58,503 nucleotides of DNA, taken from Pseudomonadota bacterium. GTDB taxonomy: Bacteria; Pseudomonadota; Gammaproteobacteria; Burkholderiales; Rhodocyclaceae. Below the pieces are notes generated by a model. The model made no database searches, was not told the origin of the DNA, and saw nothing but the letters and a program-made list of their open reading frames with translations. The position numbers and the translations under genes were made by a program. The DNA lies in assembly GCA_026399515.1 (NCBI GenBank), contig JAPLQT010000065.1, positions 1 to 58,503 of the forward strand, in the 5' to 3' direction. Shown here one piece after another: positions 17,843 to 26,433 of this stretch; the stretch's first letter is position 1, and every line of letters begins with the position of its first letter.

Positions 17843-19105
17843 ATGCTGAACGACATCTCCATTCTCATCGGTGATTTCTGGCGTTATCTTCAGCAGCCCG
17901 ATGCACTGTGGCAGATCGGCGTCCTGCTGGTGTGCCTGGCCATCGCATTTATCGCCAGCGACCTGGTACGGCGCCGGGCGATCAGCCGGCGGCAGGCGTG
18001 GCGTCTCGGCCAGGGCGGTTTGAAGCGCCTGACCTTTCCCTTGCTGGCGCTGTTGCTGGTGTTGGTTGCGCGGGAGCTGTTGCGGCATTCCCTAAAGGTT
18101 AATCTGCTCTCCCTGGCGGTGCCGCTGCTGGCGTCGCTGGCGGTGATACGCGGGGTGTTCTACGTGTTGCGCCACAGCTTCGGCAATTCCGGCTGGCTCG
18201 CTGCATTCGAGCGGTTTTTCGCCCTGTCGGTTTGGAGCATGGTGGCCCTCCACATCACCGGGCTGTTGCCGGATCTGGTCGACATGCTGGAAGGCGTGAG
18301 TTTCGCCGTCGGCAAGCAGAAGCTCAACCTGTGGCAAGTGACGCAGGGCGTGGTCACGCTGCTGGCGACCATGTTCACGGCACTCTGGATCAATGGCCTG
18401 GTGGAGGCGCGGCTGTTGCGCGCCGAGGGGATCGAACCGAACCTGCGGGTGGTGTTTACCCGGCTCGCCAAGGCTGTCCTGCTGTTACTGGCGGTGCTGA
18501 TCGGCCTGCCCCTGGTCGGAATCGACCTCACCACCTTGTCGGTTTTCGGCGGTGCCCTGGGCGTCGGCATCGGTTTTGGCCTGCAAAAGATTGCCAGCAG
18601 CTATGTCTCGGGTTTCGTCATTCTGCTCGACCGCTCGATTCGCATCGGCAACTTCATCAGCGTCGGTGCGGAGCGGGGCCAGGTGACGCAGATCACGACG
18701 CGTTATACGGTGTTGAAGGGCTTGACGGGTGTGGAGGCGATCATCCCCAACGAGATTCTGGTCAACTCGGTGGTGCTCAACGAGTCCTACACCGATCCGC
18801 TGTTGCGAATCGCGCTCCATGTGCAGATAGGCTACGGCAGCGATATCGAGCGGGCGATGGCCATCCTGCTGGATGCGGCCAGGAGCCAGCCGCGCATACT
18901 CGCAACTCCAGAGCCCCTGGCGTTTCTGGCGGCCTTTGGCGAATCCGGGATCGACCTGGAACTCGGCTTCTGGATCGCCGATCCCCAGGAAGGCACGTTG
19001 CAACTCCGTTCCGACATCAACCGGGAGATCTGGCGTGAATTCCAGGCCGCCGGCATCGTGATTCCTTGTCCCCAGCGCGAGGTGCGGATCTCAAGGAAGC
19101 CCTGA
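17843..19105 (+). CDS. MscS-family mechanosensitive channel
   Basis: Start set at ATG 17843 with GGGAG just upstream, giving 420 residues (the frame is open further up inside the previous gene). About six membrane segments, the last forming the MscS pore: VFGGALGVGIGFGLQKIASSYVSGFVILLDRSIRIG, then the beta domain (TTRYTVLKGLTGVEAIIPNE) and the alpha/beta C-terminus. Would release osmolytes under hypo-osmotic shock. Larger than E. coli MscS (286 residues), with extra N-terminal helices as in the YbdG/YjeP classes. Confidence 0.9.
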   Translation: MLNDISILIGDFWRYLQQPDALWQIGVLLVCLAIAFIASDLVRRRAISRRQAWRLGQGGLKRLTFPLLALLLVLVARELLRHSLKVNLLSLAVPLLASLAVIRGVFYVLRHSFGNSGWLAAFERFFALSVWSMVALHITGLLPDLVDMLEGVSFAVGKQKLNLWQVTQGVVTLLATMFTALWINGLVEARLLRAEGIEPNLRVVFTRLAKAVLLLLAVLIGLPLVGIDLTTLSVFGGALGVGIGFGLQKIASSYVSGFVILLDRSIRIGNFISVGAERGQVTQITTRYTVLKGLTGVEAIIPNEILVNSVVLNESYTDPLLRIALHVQIGYGSDIERAMAILLDAARSQPRILATPEPLAFLAAFGESGIDLELGFWIADPQEGTLQLRSDINREIWREFQAAGIVIPCPQREVRISRKP

Positions 19106-19302
19106 ATGCTTCGATAGGTACCTAATCTTAATAATAAAAAACCCTAAAAATACCTATTGTCAGGTATTACTTTTGCCCCATCGATCGTGCAATCTTATGA
19201 CTCGCGCGTAGAAAAGAAAAGTCCAAAATGGGTGATATCGGGAACGAGAAGCTGGTTGCGGTTGAGGCGTGTTCCTGTCCGCGCGCATCCGGAGAAAGCT
19301 TG
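19106..19302. other. AT-rich intergenic region with two AGGTA-type palindromes
   Basis: Contains the perfect palindrome TAGGTACCTA (19115-19124) and the inverted repeat AATACCT-ATTGTC-AGGTATT (19149-19168), which share the AGGTA half-site. The AT content around 19125-19170 is well above that of the neighbours. Probably a regulated promoter for the small ORF downstream, but no hexamer pair is convincing. Confidence 0.4.
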
Positions 19303-19467
19303 ATGACCCCCTTGTGCTTCAGTGAATTCTTTACCGGTGGGAACAAAGGTGTGCTGTTCGTGAAGAGTCCGCAGGGATTATTGTGCGAAAGCCTGAATCA
19401 TTTTGGCACGGGCCACTATTGCACCTGCAAGAATCGCATGCATGTGTATCGCAGATATGGAATGTAA
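19303..19467 (+). CDS. Possible 54-residue Cys-rich peptide
   Basis: Unrecognised. ATG 19303 has a strong GGAGAA ribosome site 8 nt upstream (19291-19296), which favours it over an in-frame ATG at 19228 (79 residues). The product begins MTPLCFSEFFTGGNKG and contains LLCESLNHFGTGHYCTCKNR, so four Cys and two His in 54 residues, compatible with a small metal-binding or redox peptide (inference). It is followed by the 19523-19549 terminator. Could be a chance ORF; no homologue known to me. Confidence 0.3.
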   Translation: MTPLCFSEFFTGGNKGVLFVKSPQGLLCESLNHFGTGHYCTCKNRMHVYRRYGM

Positions 19468-19522
19468 GCCTATAGACTAGGCCTCTCGGAGTTCCAGAGC
19501 CAAAGTCACCCCCTCCACCAGC

Positions 19523-19549
19523 AAAAAACCCGCACTCGGCGGGTTTTTT
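19523..19549. terminator. Bidirectional rho-independent terminator
   Basis: AAAAAACCCGC-actcg-GCGGGTTTTTT: an 11-bp stem with A- and T-tracts on both sides. Serves the rpmB-rpmG operon (minus) and whatever is transcribed rightward from the 19.1-19.5 kb region. Confidence 0.85.
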
Positions 19550-19572
19550 ATCGATCCGGGTCGAAGCATCGG

Positions 19573-19740
19573 CTACTTCAACTTGGTTTCCTTGTAGGCG
19601 ACATGCTTGCGCACCTTGGGATCGTATTTCATGATCTCCATTTTCTCGGGCTTGGTGCGCTTGTTCTTGGTGGTGGTGTAGAAATGGCCGGTACCGGCCG
19701 TCGATTCAAGCTTGATTTTTTCGCGGGCGCCTTTGGCCAT
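19573..19740 (-). CDS. rpmG: 50S ribosomal protein L33
   Basis: A 55-residue protein below common ORF cut-offs, read from the sequence: [20 protein letters not shown], then [15 protein letters not shown] and a C-terminus [13 protein letters not shown]. This is canonical L33 of the Cys-free (zinc-independent) type: the usual CxxC pairs are absent. It lies 29 bp downstream of rpmB, the standard rpmB-rpmG operon, and is followed by the bidirectional terminator. Confidence 0.95.
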   Translation of the reverse strand: MAKGAREKIKLESTAGTGHFYTTTKNKRTKPEKMEIMKYDPKVRKHVAYKETKLK

Positions 19741-19769
19741 GATGCTCTCCGTTCAGGTTGCGGCAGATG

Positions 19770-20006
19770 TCAGAATGCTTCGCCGCGGACGCGCAGCTCG
19801 GCGAGAATGACGTCGATGCCTTTTTTGTCGATGGTGCGCAGGCCGGCGTTGGAAACCCGCAGGCGCACCCAGCGGTTCTCGGTTTCCACCCAAAAGCGGC
19901 GGCTCTGCAGTTTCGGCAGAAAGCGACGTTTGGTCTTATTGTTGGCATGGGAAACATGGTTTCCGACCATCGGGGCCTTGCCCGTTACTTGGCAAACGCG
20001 AGACAT
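19770..20006 (-). CDS. rpmB: 50S ribosomal protein L28
   Basis: 78 residues: [58 protein letters not shown]. The normal length for proteobacterial L28. First gene of the rpmB-rpmG operon; radC lies upstream in the same orientation with a 114-bp gap, the classic radC-rpmB-rpmG order. Confidence 0.97.
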   Translation of the reverse strand: MSRVCQVTGKAPMVGNHVSHANNKTKRRFLPKLQSRRFWVETENRWVRLRVSNAGLRTIDKKGIDVILAELRVRGEAF

Positions 20007-20120
20007 GTGGGTTGCTCCAGAATTCAGTATTCAGCAAAGCCGCGCATTATACCTGAGGTTTTGGGAAATTTTCAAGGGAATCTCGGCCGATGTTTGCGGA
20101 TGCACCCGGGCAACACAGAA

Positions 20121-20798
20121 TCACAGCAGGCCGCGTTCGGCGAAGGACAAGGGCGGGGCATTGCCGGCAACGATAAAGTGATCCAGCACTTTCACGTCAA
20201 CCAGTGTCAGGGCTTGTTTGAGTGTAACGGTCAGCGCCTCGTCGGCGCGCGACGGCTCGGCGACGCCGGAGGGGTGGTTATGCGCCAGGATGACGGCGGC
20301 GGCATTATGTTTCAGCGCGGCTTTGACGACTTCGCGTGGATAGACGCTGGTTTGCGTGAGGGTGCCGCGGAACAGTTCGTCGTGGGCGATCAAGCGGTTC
20401 CGGGCGTCCAGCCATAGTGCGACGAAGGCTTCGTGCGGCAGGTGGGAAAGGTTCAGGCGCAGCCAGTCGCGCACCGCCGTCGGCGCGGCAAACAGGTCGC
20501 GGACCGCCAGTTCTTCCTGGAGGGCACGCCGCGCCATTTCCTGCACGGCTTGCAATTGACTGTACTTGGCGCTGCCCATGCCGGGGATCGCCGTGAATTC
20601 GTCGGCCCCGGCGTTGAATAGCCGGGTCAGCGTGCCGAAATGACCCAGCAGAACACGCGCCAGATCGACGGCACTCTGCCCCTTCGTTCCCACCCGCAGG
20701 AAGATTGCCAGCAACTCCGCGTCCGACAGCGCGGCGGCCCCGTACCTCAGCAGGCGCTCACGGGGACGTTCGTCGTCTGGCCAATCGGTAATTGCCAT
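20121..20798 (-). CDS. radC: RadC family JAB/MPN protein
   Basis: 225 residues. N-terminal helix-hairpin-helix ([22 protein letters not shown]) and a C-terminal MPN domain with the JAMM metal motif [21 protein letters not shown] and the upstream conserved Glu region. Historically named a DNA repair protein; its true function is unsettled. Divergent from coaBC with only 40 bp between starts. Confidence 0.94.
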   Translation of the reverse strand: MAITDWPDDERPRERLLRYGAAALSDAELLAIFLRVGTKGQSAVDLARVLLGHFGTLTRLFNAGADEFTAIPGMGSAKYSQLQAVQEMARRALQEELAVRDLFAAPTAVRDWLRLNLSHLPHEAFVALWLDARNRLIAHDELFRGTLTQTSVYPREVVKAALKHNAAAVILAHNHPSGVAEPSRADEALTVTLKQALTLVDVKVLDHFIVAGNAPPLSFAERGLL

Positions 20799-20838
20799 GG
20801 GTTAGAATGCGCTATCGTTTCTGGATATTCTACCCGTC

Positions 20839-22029
20839 ATGACAGAACTTACCGGCAAGCGCGTTGTACTCGGCGTCACTGGGGGCATCGCGGCCTACAA
20901 GGCGGCGGAATTGGCGCGGCTTCTGGTCAAGGCCGGCGCCCATGTCGATACGGTATTGACCGAGGCTGCGGGGCATTTCGTCGGCCCGGCCACTTTCCAG
21001 GCGCTCACCGGCCAACCGGTGTGGTCTGACCTGTGGGATCAACGCATGCCCAACGGCATGGCGCACATCGACCTGACGCGCGGCGCGGATGCCATCCTGG
21101 TGGTCCCGGCCAGCGCCGATTTTCTGTCCAAAGTGGCGCAGGGACGCGCCGATGACTTGCTGTCTACGCTTTGTCTGGCGCGCGGCTGTCCGCTGCTGCT
21201 GGCGCCGGCGATGAACCGGCAGATGTGGGAGAACCCGGCGACACAGCGGAATGTCGCGCAACTGGCCGCCGATGGCGTGACGCTGCTCGGCCCTGCCAGC
21301 GGGGAGCAGGCCTGCGGTGAAAGCGGGCTGGGCCGCATGCTCGAAGCGGAAGAACTGTTCGAGGATCTGGTCGCTTTCTTCCAGCCGAAAATACTGTCCC
21401 ACAAGCGCGTGCTGCTGACGGCAGGCCCGACTTTCGAGGCCCTCGACCCGGTGCGCGGCCTGACCAATTTCAGTTCCGGCAAGATGGGTTTCGCGCTGGC
21501 GCGGGCCTGCGCCGAGGCGGGCGCGACCGTAACCCTGGTGTCCGGCCCGGTGAGCCTGGCGACGCCGCGCGGCGTAACGCGCGTCGATGTTCGCAGCGCC
21601 GCCGAGATGCATCAGGCGGTGTTGAATGCTGTCGACGGGAACGATGTTTTCATCGCCGTGGCGGCAGTGGCGGACTATCGCCCGGCCCAGGTAGCCGATC
21701 ACAAGATCAAGAAAAGCGGGACTCCGATGACGCTTGAGTTGCAGCCGAACCCGGACATACTCGGTGAGGTGGCGGGATTGCCGCAAGCGCCGTTCTGCGT
21801 CGGCTTCGCCGCCGAAAGCCAGAACCTCGCCGCGTATGCGGAAGGCAAGCGCCGGGCCAAGAAACTCCCGCTGGTGGTGGGCAACCTGGTGCAGGACGGC
21901 CTGGGCGGCGATCGCAATGCCGTGGTGTTGTTCGACACAACCGGGAGCCACCCGCTGCCTCCCGCAAGCAAACTCGAAGTGGCTCGCGGCATAGCGGCCC
22001 ATATTGCCGGGCTACTGGAGCAACGCTGA
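20839..22029 (+). CDS. coaBC: Bifunctional phosphopantothenoylcysteine decarboxylase / phosphopantothenate-cysteine ligase
   Basis: 396 residues. The N-terminal flavoprotein CoaC domain ([55 protein letters not shown], the [10 protein letters not shown] active-site Cys loop) is followed by the CoaB ligase domain ([50 protein letters not shown]). Makes 4'-phosphopantetheine from phosphopantothenate, CTP and Cys in CoA synthesis. Followed 3 nt later by dut, the usual pair. Confidence 0.97.
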   Translation: MTELTGKRVVLGVTGGIAAYKAAELARLLVKAGAHVDTVLTEAAGHFVGPATFQALTGQPVWSDLWDQRMPNGMAHIDLTRGADAILVVPASADFLSKVAQGRADDLLSTLCLARGCPLLLAPAMNRQMWENPATQRNVAQLAADGVTLLGPASGEQACGESGLGRMLEAEELFEDLVAFFQPKILSHKRVLLTAGPTFEALDPVRGLTNFSSGKMGFALARACAEAGATVTLVSGPVSLATPRGVTRVDVRSAAEMHQAVLNAVDGNDVFIAVAAVADYRPAQVADHKIKKSGTPMTLELQPNPDILGEVAGLPQAPFCVGFAAESQNLAAYAEGKRRAKKLPLVVGNLVQDGLGGDRNAVVLFDTTGSHPLPPASKLEVARGIAAHIAGLLEQR

Positions 22030-22032
22030 TCC

Positions 22033-22494
22033 ATGCATCGCATCGACATCAAGATTCTGGACCCACGCCTGCGCGACGAAGCCGGCGAATATTCACCGCA
22101 CTACGCCACGCCAGGCGCCGCCGGCCTCGATCTGCGCGCCTGCATCGCGGCGCCGCTGCTGCTGCATCCCGGCGAGACGCAACTGATTCCGGCCGGCATT
22201 GCCATCCACCTCGCCGATCCGGGGCTGGCGGCGATGATCCTGCCGCGTTCGGGGCTCGGACACAAACACGGCATCGTGCTCGGCAACCTGGTCGGGCTCA
22301 TCGATTCCGACTATCAGGGCGAAATCTTCATTTCCACCTGGAATCGCGGCAAGGAAGTTTTCAACCTCAATCCGCTCGATCGCCTGGCGCAACTGGTGGT
22401 CGTGCCGGTCATGCAGGTTGGCTTCAATGTGGTCGAAGATTTCGCGGCCAGCCATCGGGGCGCCGGCGGTTTCGGCAGCACCGGCAAGGGATGA
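22033..22494 (+). CDS. dut: dUTP diphosphatase
   Basis: 153 residues, trimeric dUTPase. Conserved motifs in order: [49 protein letters not shown] and the C-terminal GAGGFGSTG lid. Hydrolyses dUTP to dUMP, keeping uracil out of DNA. Directly after coaBC; ends before a strong terminator. Confidence 0.97.
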   Translation: MHRIDIKILDPRLRDEAGEYSPHYATPGAAGLDLRACIAAPLLLHPGETQLIPAGIAIHLADPGLAAMILPRSGLGHKHGIVLGNLVGLIDSDYQGEIFISTWNRGKEVFNLNPLDRLAQLVVVPVMQVGFNVVEDFAASHRGAGGFGSTGKG

Positions 22495-22511
22495 TCGCGT
22501 TTCGGCCGAAA

Positions 22512-22537
22512 AAAAGCCCCGCCGTAGCGGGGCTTTT
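22512..22537. terminator. Bidirectional rho-independent terminator between dut and the flavoprotein gene
   Basis: AAAAGCCCCGC-cgta-GCGGGGCTTTT, an 11-bp stem with A/T tracts on both sides, between the convergent ends of dut (22494) and the sulfide dehydrogenase gene (22556). Confidence 0.88.
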
Positions 22538-22555
22538 GTTTAAGCTTAAGGTCGT

Positions 22556-23851
22556 TTAGGTCGACATCTCGGTCAGGATGTTCTTCAACCAGCTTTCGGC
22601 ATAGATCGCTTCCAGCTCCGAAAGATCGGGAGATACGCCGCCCGAATTCGGCACTGCGACGATGCTGCCGTTCGCCACCTTGTAGACACCCGCCACGCTG
22701 ACGGCTTCCTTCCCGGTGATGAAGCTGTAGCAGGTGTTGATGCCCGACATTTCGACGGTATCGCGGCCATTCATCAGTGCCACCACATTGGTCGCGCAGA
22801 TCTTGGCTTCGGAGTTCGCCGAATAGCCGGACTTGGGCATGGCGCCGGCCACACAGGCGTCGCCGATGACATGGATGTCCTTGGCGAGGGTGGACTCGAA
22901 AGTGGTGGCGTTGACCGGGCACCATTTCTTGTCTTCGCCCACCAGGCCGGCCTTGACGGCGACGTTTCCGGCGCGCTGTGGCGGGATGACGTTGATCACG
23001 TCGCCCCTGACTTCGTCGACCCCTTCGACCAGGACCGAGCGGTTTTTCACAGCCACCGCGGTGACCTTGTTGGCCCCCTTATAGGTGATCATGCCGTCAT
23101 AATGCTTGGCCCAGCCTTTCCTGAACAGGCCCGCCTTGGAGGTGATATCGGGATTGGCGTCGAGCATGATGATTTTCGACTTGGGTTTGTGCTGCTTGAG
23201 ATACATTGCAATCATGTTGACCCGCTCGTAGGGGCCGGGCGGGCAACGGTAGGGGGCCAGCGGAACGGTGATGACGACGCTGCTGCCATCCTTCATGTCC
23301 AGCAATTGCTTGCGCAACAATTCGGTCTGCGGGCCGGCTTTCCAGGCGTGCGGCATCACGTCCGGGGTTGTGGCCGGGTCATAGCCGGCGAGTTCCTCGA
23401 AACGGAAGTCGATGCCGGGCGAGAGTATCAAGCGGTCGTACTTCAGCGTGCCGGCGGCCAGCGCCACGGTTTTCGCCGCGGCGTCGATGGCGGTGACATC
23501 ACCGTAGACCATCTTGATGCCGTGGTTGGACGCCAGTTTGTCGTAGCCGATGGTCAGATCCGACATCTGACGAATCCCGCCGACGACCAGATTGCTGAAC
23601 GGGCAGGAAACGAACTGCCGGTTGCGTTCGATCAGCACGACTTCGATCGACGCGTCGAGCATGCGGACATACTTGGCAGCGATGGTGCCGCCATAGCCGC
23701 CGCCGACCACCACCACGCGGCGCCCACTCTTCGGCATGATTTCGCCACCACTCGCGGACACCATCGGAGCGGTGCCCGCGCAGCCGTGAAGCGCGCCAGC
23801 ACCGGCGCCGGCACCCAGCATTTTCAGGAAATTTCTGCGATCCAGAGTCAT
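22556..23851 (-). CDS. fccB: Flavocytochrome c sulfide dehydrogenase, flavoprotein subunit
   Basis: Start at the ATG of MTLDRRNFLKMLGAG (complement 23849-23851), with GGAGG 7 nt upstream; 431 residues. A Tat signal (DRRNFLKMLG) shows periplasmic export; LHGC after it might act as a lipobox. Rossmann FAD site RVVVVGGGYGGTIAAKYVR. The residues known from Allochromatium FccB are all present: Cys83 in FVSCPFSN (covalent FAD), and Cys203 (YRCPPGPYER) plus Cys374 (NTCYSF) for the redox disulfide. Oxidises sulfide, or a related sulfur/thiol donor, and passes electrons to a partner cytochrome c. Coupled to the diheme cytochrome gene upstream. Confidence 0.93.
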   Translation of the reverse strand: MTLDRRNFLKMLGAGAGAGALHGCAGTAPMVSASGGEIMPKSGRRVVVVGGGYGGTIAAKYVRMLDASIEVVLIERNRQFVSCPFSNLVVGGIRQMSDLTIGYDKLASNHGIKMVYGDVTAIDAAAKTVALAAGTLKYDRLILSPGIDFRFEELAGYDPATTPDVMPHAWKAGPQTELLRKQLLDMKDGSSVVITVPLAPYRCPPGPYERVNMIAMYLKQHKPKSKIIMLDANPDITSKAGLFRKGWAKHYDGMITYKGANKVTAVAVKNRSVLVEGVDEVRGDVINVIPPQRAGNVAVKAGLVGEDKKWCPVNATTFESTLAKDIHVIGDACVAGAMPKSGYSANSEAKICATNVVALMNGRDTVEMSGINTCYSFITGKEAVSVAGVYKVANGSIVAVPNSGGVSPDLSELEAIYAESWLKNILTEMST

Positions 23852-23864
23852 GATCATTCCTCCC

Positions 23865-24443
23865 TTATTTAATGCTGGAATAGAAATGGGCAACCGCATC
23901 CAGATCGTCCCTGGACAGCGGTTTCATCTTTTCGGCTTTGTTGTCGAGCATCTTGCGCTTGCCGGAAGCATAATCATCCATCTGGACTTGGAGATACTTC
24001 AACCATTGGCTGGCGACGATAGGCGAATTGTCCTTGGGTTCCTTGCCATCTTCCACATGGCAACGCGCGCAACTCTTCTCGTGTATCGCCTGTCCCTTGG
24101 CGATCTTTGCCGGGTCCAGGGTCTGGACGGGCATGACCGGTTTCTGCTTGGAGAAGAACTCGCCCATCGCGTCAATTTCGGCATCGGAGTAACCCTTGGC
24201 CAGGCGACCCATGATAGTCGAGGGACGCGCGCCGCTCTTGAAACCGTTCATCGATTCGACGATGGAAACTTTCGATTGACCCGCCAGGCTGGGCATGCTC
24301 GGCCCGGCGCTGGCGCCCAGCGTGCCGTGACAGCCGGCGCAGGCATTGGAAAGCATCGCCGCGGTCGGCGGTGCCGCCAGTGATGCGGCCGACAGCGCCA
24401 TGAGGCCAGCCGCCACAACCCATCCGTCCTTTCTGATCTTCAT
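23865..24443 (-). CDS. Diheme cytochrome c, probable FccA-type partner subunit
   Basis: 192 residues. N-terminal Sec signal (WVVAAGLMALSAASLAA) then two class I cytochrome c domains with CAGCH and CARCH heme sites and distal Met candidates (KPVMPVQ, GKRKMLDN). The c4-like double-domain layout is that of FccA. Lies 13 nt upstream of fccB, so it probably forms the heme subunit of the flavocytochrome. It is longer and more soluble-c4-like than the monoheme partners of some green sulfur bacteria. Confidence 0.88.
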   Translation of the reverse strand: MKIRKDGWVVAAGLMALSAASLAAPPTAAMLSNACAGCHGTLGASAGPSMPSLAGQSKVSIVESMNGFKSGARPSTIMGRLAKGYSDAEIDAMGEFFSKQKPVMPVQTLDPAKIAKGQAIHEKSCARCHVEDGKEPKDNSPIVASQWLKYLQVQMDDYASGKRKMLDNKAEKMKPLSRDDLDAVAHFYSSIK

Positions 24444-24488
24444 ATTCGTCTCCTGTCTTCTCGTTGGTAAAACTGCTCGAACTCCCTG

Positions 24489-25394
24489 TTACTGCTTCAC
24501 GACGTTGATATAGTTTTTCACGTCCGCCATCGGCTTATCCAGTCCGAAGATATAGCCCAGCGACACGTAGTGATGGCGGGCGTTGGCGTAGTCGTCATGG
24601 ATGGCGAAACCGAAGTTGTAGAGCTTGCCTTCGACGATGCCGTGGTCGCCCTTGCCGACGCCTGCCAGCATGCGCTCGAAGCTGACGATCCACTTGCCGC
24701 CTTCCTTCTTGCCCTCGGCTTTGACGAGGCTCTTCCCGCCTTCCATGTGGCGCTCGCCGTCGACATAACCATCTACCGGTTTTTCTCCTTTGCCGCTCTT
24801 GAACTGGATCAGGTCCATGAACTTGCCGCTGGCGAGGTCCGCGCCTTTGATGTACTTGGTCTTCTTGTCGTCCTTGGCGTTCTTCATGGTGCGAAGGTCC
24901 ATGTGGCAGGTGCCCCAGCAGCCATTCAATTCGGCGCCTTCGACCGTGCCGCCGCCGTCGAACATCATGGCCAGCTTGATTTCGTTTTTCGGGTCGACCT
25001 TCTTGGCAGCAACGCTCTTGGGCGCTTCCCATTCAAAGCGGAAATAGATTTTCTTGTCGTCATGGACGGCCTGGAAGGAAACCGGAATGTAACCCGCCTT
25101 GCCGTTCTGCGGCTCGTTTTCCAGAACGGTCTTGGAACTGCCTACGGGTTTTCCGGCCACAATCTTGTCGCCAATTTCGCCGGCGTCGCCTTCGTGGCAT
25201 TTGGCACAGGAGCGCTTTTTATCAACGATGTCGGGAACCGCCGAGTGATCCGGTTTGTTCATGACCCATTCCAAACCTGCCTGCCCCGGATAGAACAAGG
25301 TCATCTTCCTTGCCGGGACCTTGCTCCAATCCGGCGCGGCGAACGCTGCGCCTGCGAGTAGTAGGCCCGTCAACAGCAATGATATGCGTTTCAT
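24489..25394 (-). CDS. Periplasmic EB_dh-fold cytochrome (ethylbenzene dehydrogenase/DMSO-reductase heme-subunit family)
   Basis: 301 residues with a Sec signal (LLLTGLLLAGAAFAAP). An N-terminal CAKCH c-type heme site near residue 63 precedes a beta-rich EB_dh domain (IYFRFEWEAPKS, KLAMMFDGGG, GKWIVSFERML, YNFGFAIHDDYANARHHYVS). A second Cys pair is spaced CWGTCH, a CX3CH motif that may or may not hold heme. The EB_dh fold normally binds a b heme in molybdoenzyme gamma subunits; here no molybdoenzyme is adjacent, so it is likely a free electron carrier between the NapC-type protein and the flavocytochrome (inference). Confidence 0.82.
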   Translation of the reverse strand: MKRISLLLTGLLLAGAAFAAPDWSKVPARKMTLFYPGQAGLEWVMNKPDHSAVPDIVDKKRSCAKCHEGDAGEIGDKIVAGKPVGSSKTVLENEPQNGKAGYIPVSFQAVHDDKKIYFRFEWEAPKSVAAKKVDPKNEIKLAMMFDGGGTVEGAELNGCWGTCHMDLRTMKNAKDDKKTKYIKGADLASGKFMDLIQFKSGKGEKPVDGYVDGERHMEGGKSLVKAEGKKEGGKWIVSFERMLAGVGKGDHGIVEGKLYNFGFAIHDDYANARHHYVSLGYIFGLDKPMADVKNYINVVKQ

Positions 25395-25466
25395 CAGTAA
25401 GCTCCTTTATCTGTCGTCCTGAACGGGCGATAAGTCATAATTTGCCTCCGACCGGTAGGTGTCCGT

Positions 25467-26114
25467 TTAGCTTGCCTTACCAGCGGCCTTAGCCTCTTCC
25501 TCTTCCAGCTTCTGGTGAACGGGTTTGTGGACGATGCCTTTGTGGCAATCGATACAAGTCTTACCGTCCTCGATGGCGCCTTCATGCTTGACGACGGCCC
25601 TATCCTTCTGCTTCGTCTTGTCCATGGTATCGAAACTGTGGCAATTGCGACATTCACGCGAATCCGAGTCTTTCATTTTCTTCCAGACCCGCTTGGCCAT
25701 TTCGAAGCGTTTGGCTTCGAACTTTTCAGGCGTGTCGACTGAACCAACGATATGTCCGATCACATCTCTCGCGGCCAGAAGTTTCATGGTCAGCTTGCGT
25801 CCGTAATCGACCGGATGCTTGCTGCTGGCGACATGGCAGTCGGCGCATGTCACCGAGGTTCCGGAGCGATTGGTGTAATGGACGGTCTTCTTGAGTTCCT
25901 CGAAGGGTGCCGACATTTCGTGGCAGGAAAGGCAGAACTCGATACGGTTGGTGAGTTCCATCCCAGTGTTGAGGCCTCCCCAAATCAGTATGCCGCCGAT
26001 GACGCCAACAACGATCATCCGCAACATGGAACACTTGGGCGGCAGAAGCAGGCGTTGCCAAACATCGACTGGTTCGGCCGGATTTCCCTGCTGAGTTGGG
26101 GTATTTTCAGCCAT
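25467..26114 (-). CDS. NapC/NirT-type membrane-anchored tetraheme cytochrome c
   Basis: 215 residues. Cytoplasmic N-terminus, one membrane helix (MLRMIVVGVIGGILIWGG), then four c-type heme sites: CLSCH, CADCH, CRNCH and CIDCH. CLSCHEMSAPFEELK is the family hallmark next to the quinol site. Such proteins pass electrons between the quinone pool and periplasmic partners. First gene of the leftward redox cluster. An unusual Lys/Glu/Ala-rich tail (EEEEAKAAGKAS) follows the last heme. Partner and direction of flow are unknown. Confidence 0.9.
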   Translation of the reverse strand: MAENTPTQQGNPAEPVDVWQRLLLPPKCSMLRMIVVGVIGGILIWGGLNTGMELTNRIEFCLSCHEMSAPFEELKKTVHYTNRSGTSVTCADCHVASSKHPVDYGRKLTMKLLAARDVIGHIVGSVDTPEKFEAKRFEMAKRVWKKMKDSDSRECRNCHSFDTMDKTKQKDRAVVKHEGAIEDGKTCIDCHKGIVHKPVHQKLEEEEAKAAGKAS

Positions 26115-26433
26115 TGCTCAATAGGCCTGAAGTTTAAGATGAAAGCGCATCAAGGCATTCGAGCGCCAACATTATTGGGACCGGAGTCATGAGGATTCCG
26201 CGTCACCCAACCGAAGCGCTCACTGTCGTGATTGAATTGGTATCGTACTTCACGGCTTCCTCCTCGAAGACTTGCGCTGAAATCTTGTTCTGCTGTTTTG
26301 ATGAAACTTTATGTTGAGGCAAGATTTGCCTGCATAAATTAGAGGAAATACATCGGCCGTGTAATAAATTTTATTGCTTCAGTAATTCCTTATATGTCAT
26401 TAACATAGGGCGATACACGGACAGCGGGAGCGT
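26115..26433. other. Intergenic region upstream of the redox cluster
   Basis: 319 bp between divergent genes, AT-rich from 26280 to 26400. It contains one short perfect inverted repeat AGGCAA-GAT-TTGCCT (26317-26331), a possible operator. No convincing sigma-70 hexamers or FNR-type box found by eye. Confidence 0.35.

Noticed and set aside
19149-19168. LuxR-type lux box
   Set aside because: The half-sites ACCT/AGGT are separated by 6 bp, not the roughly 12 bp of lux boxes, and no LuxR/LuxI gene is present.
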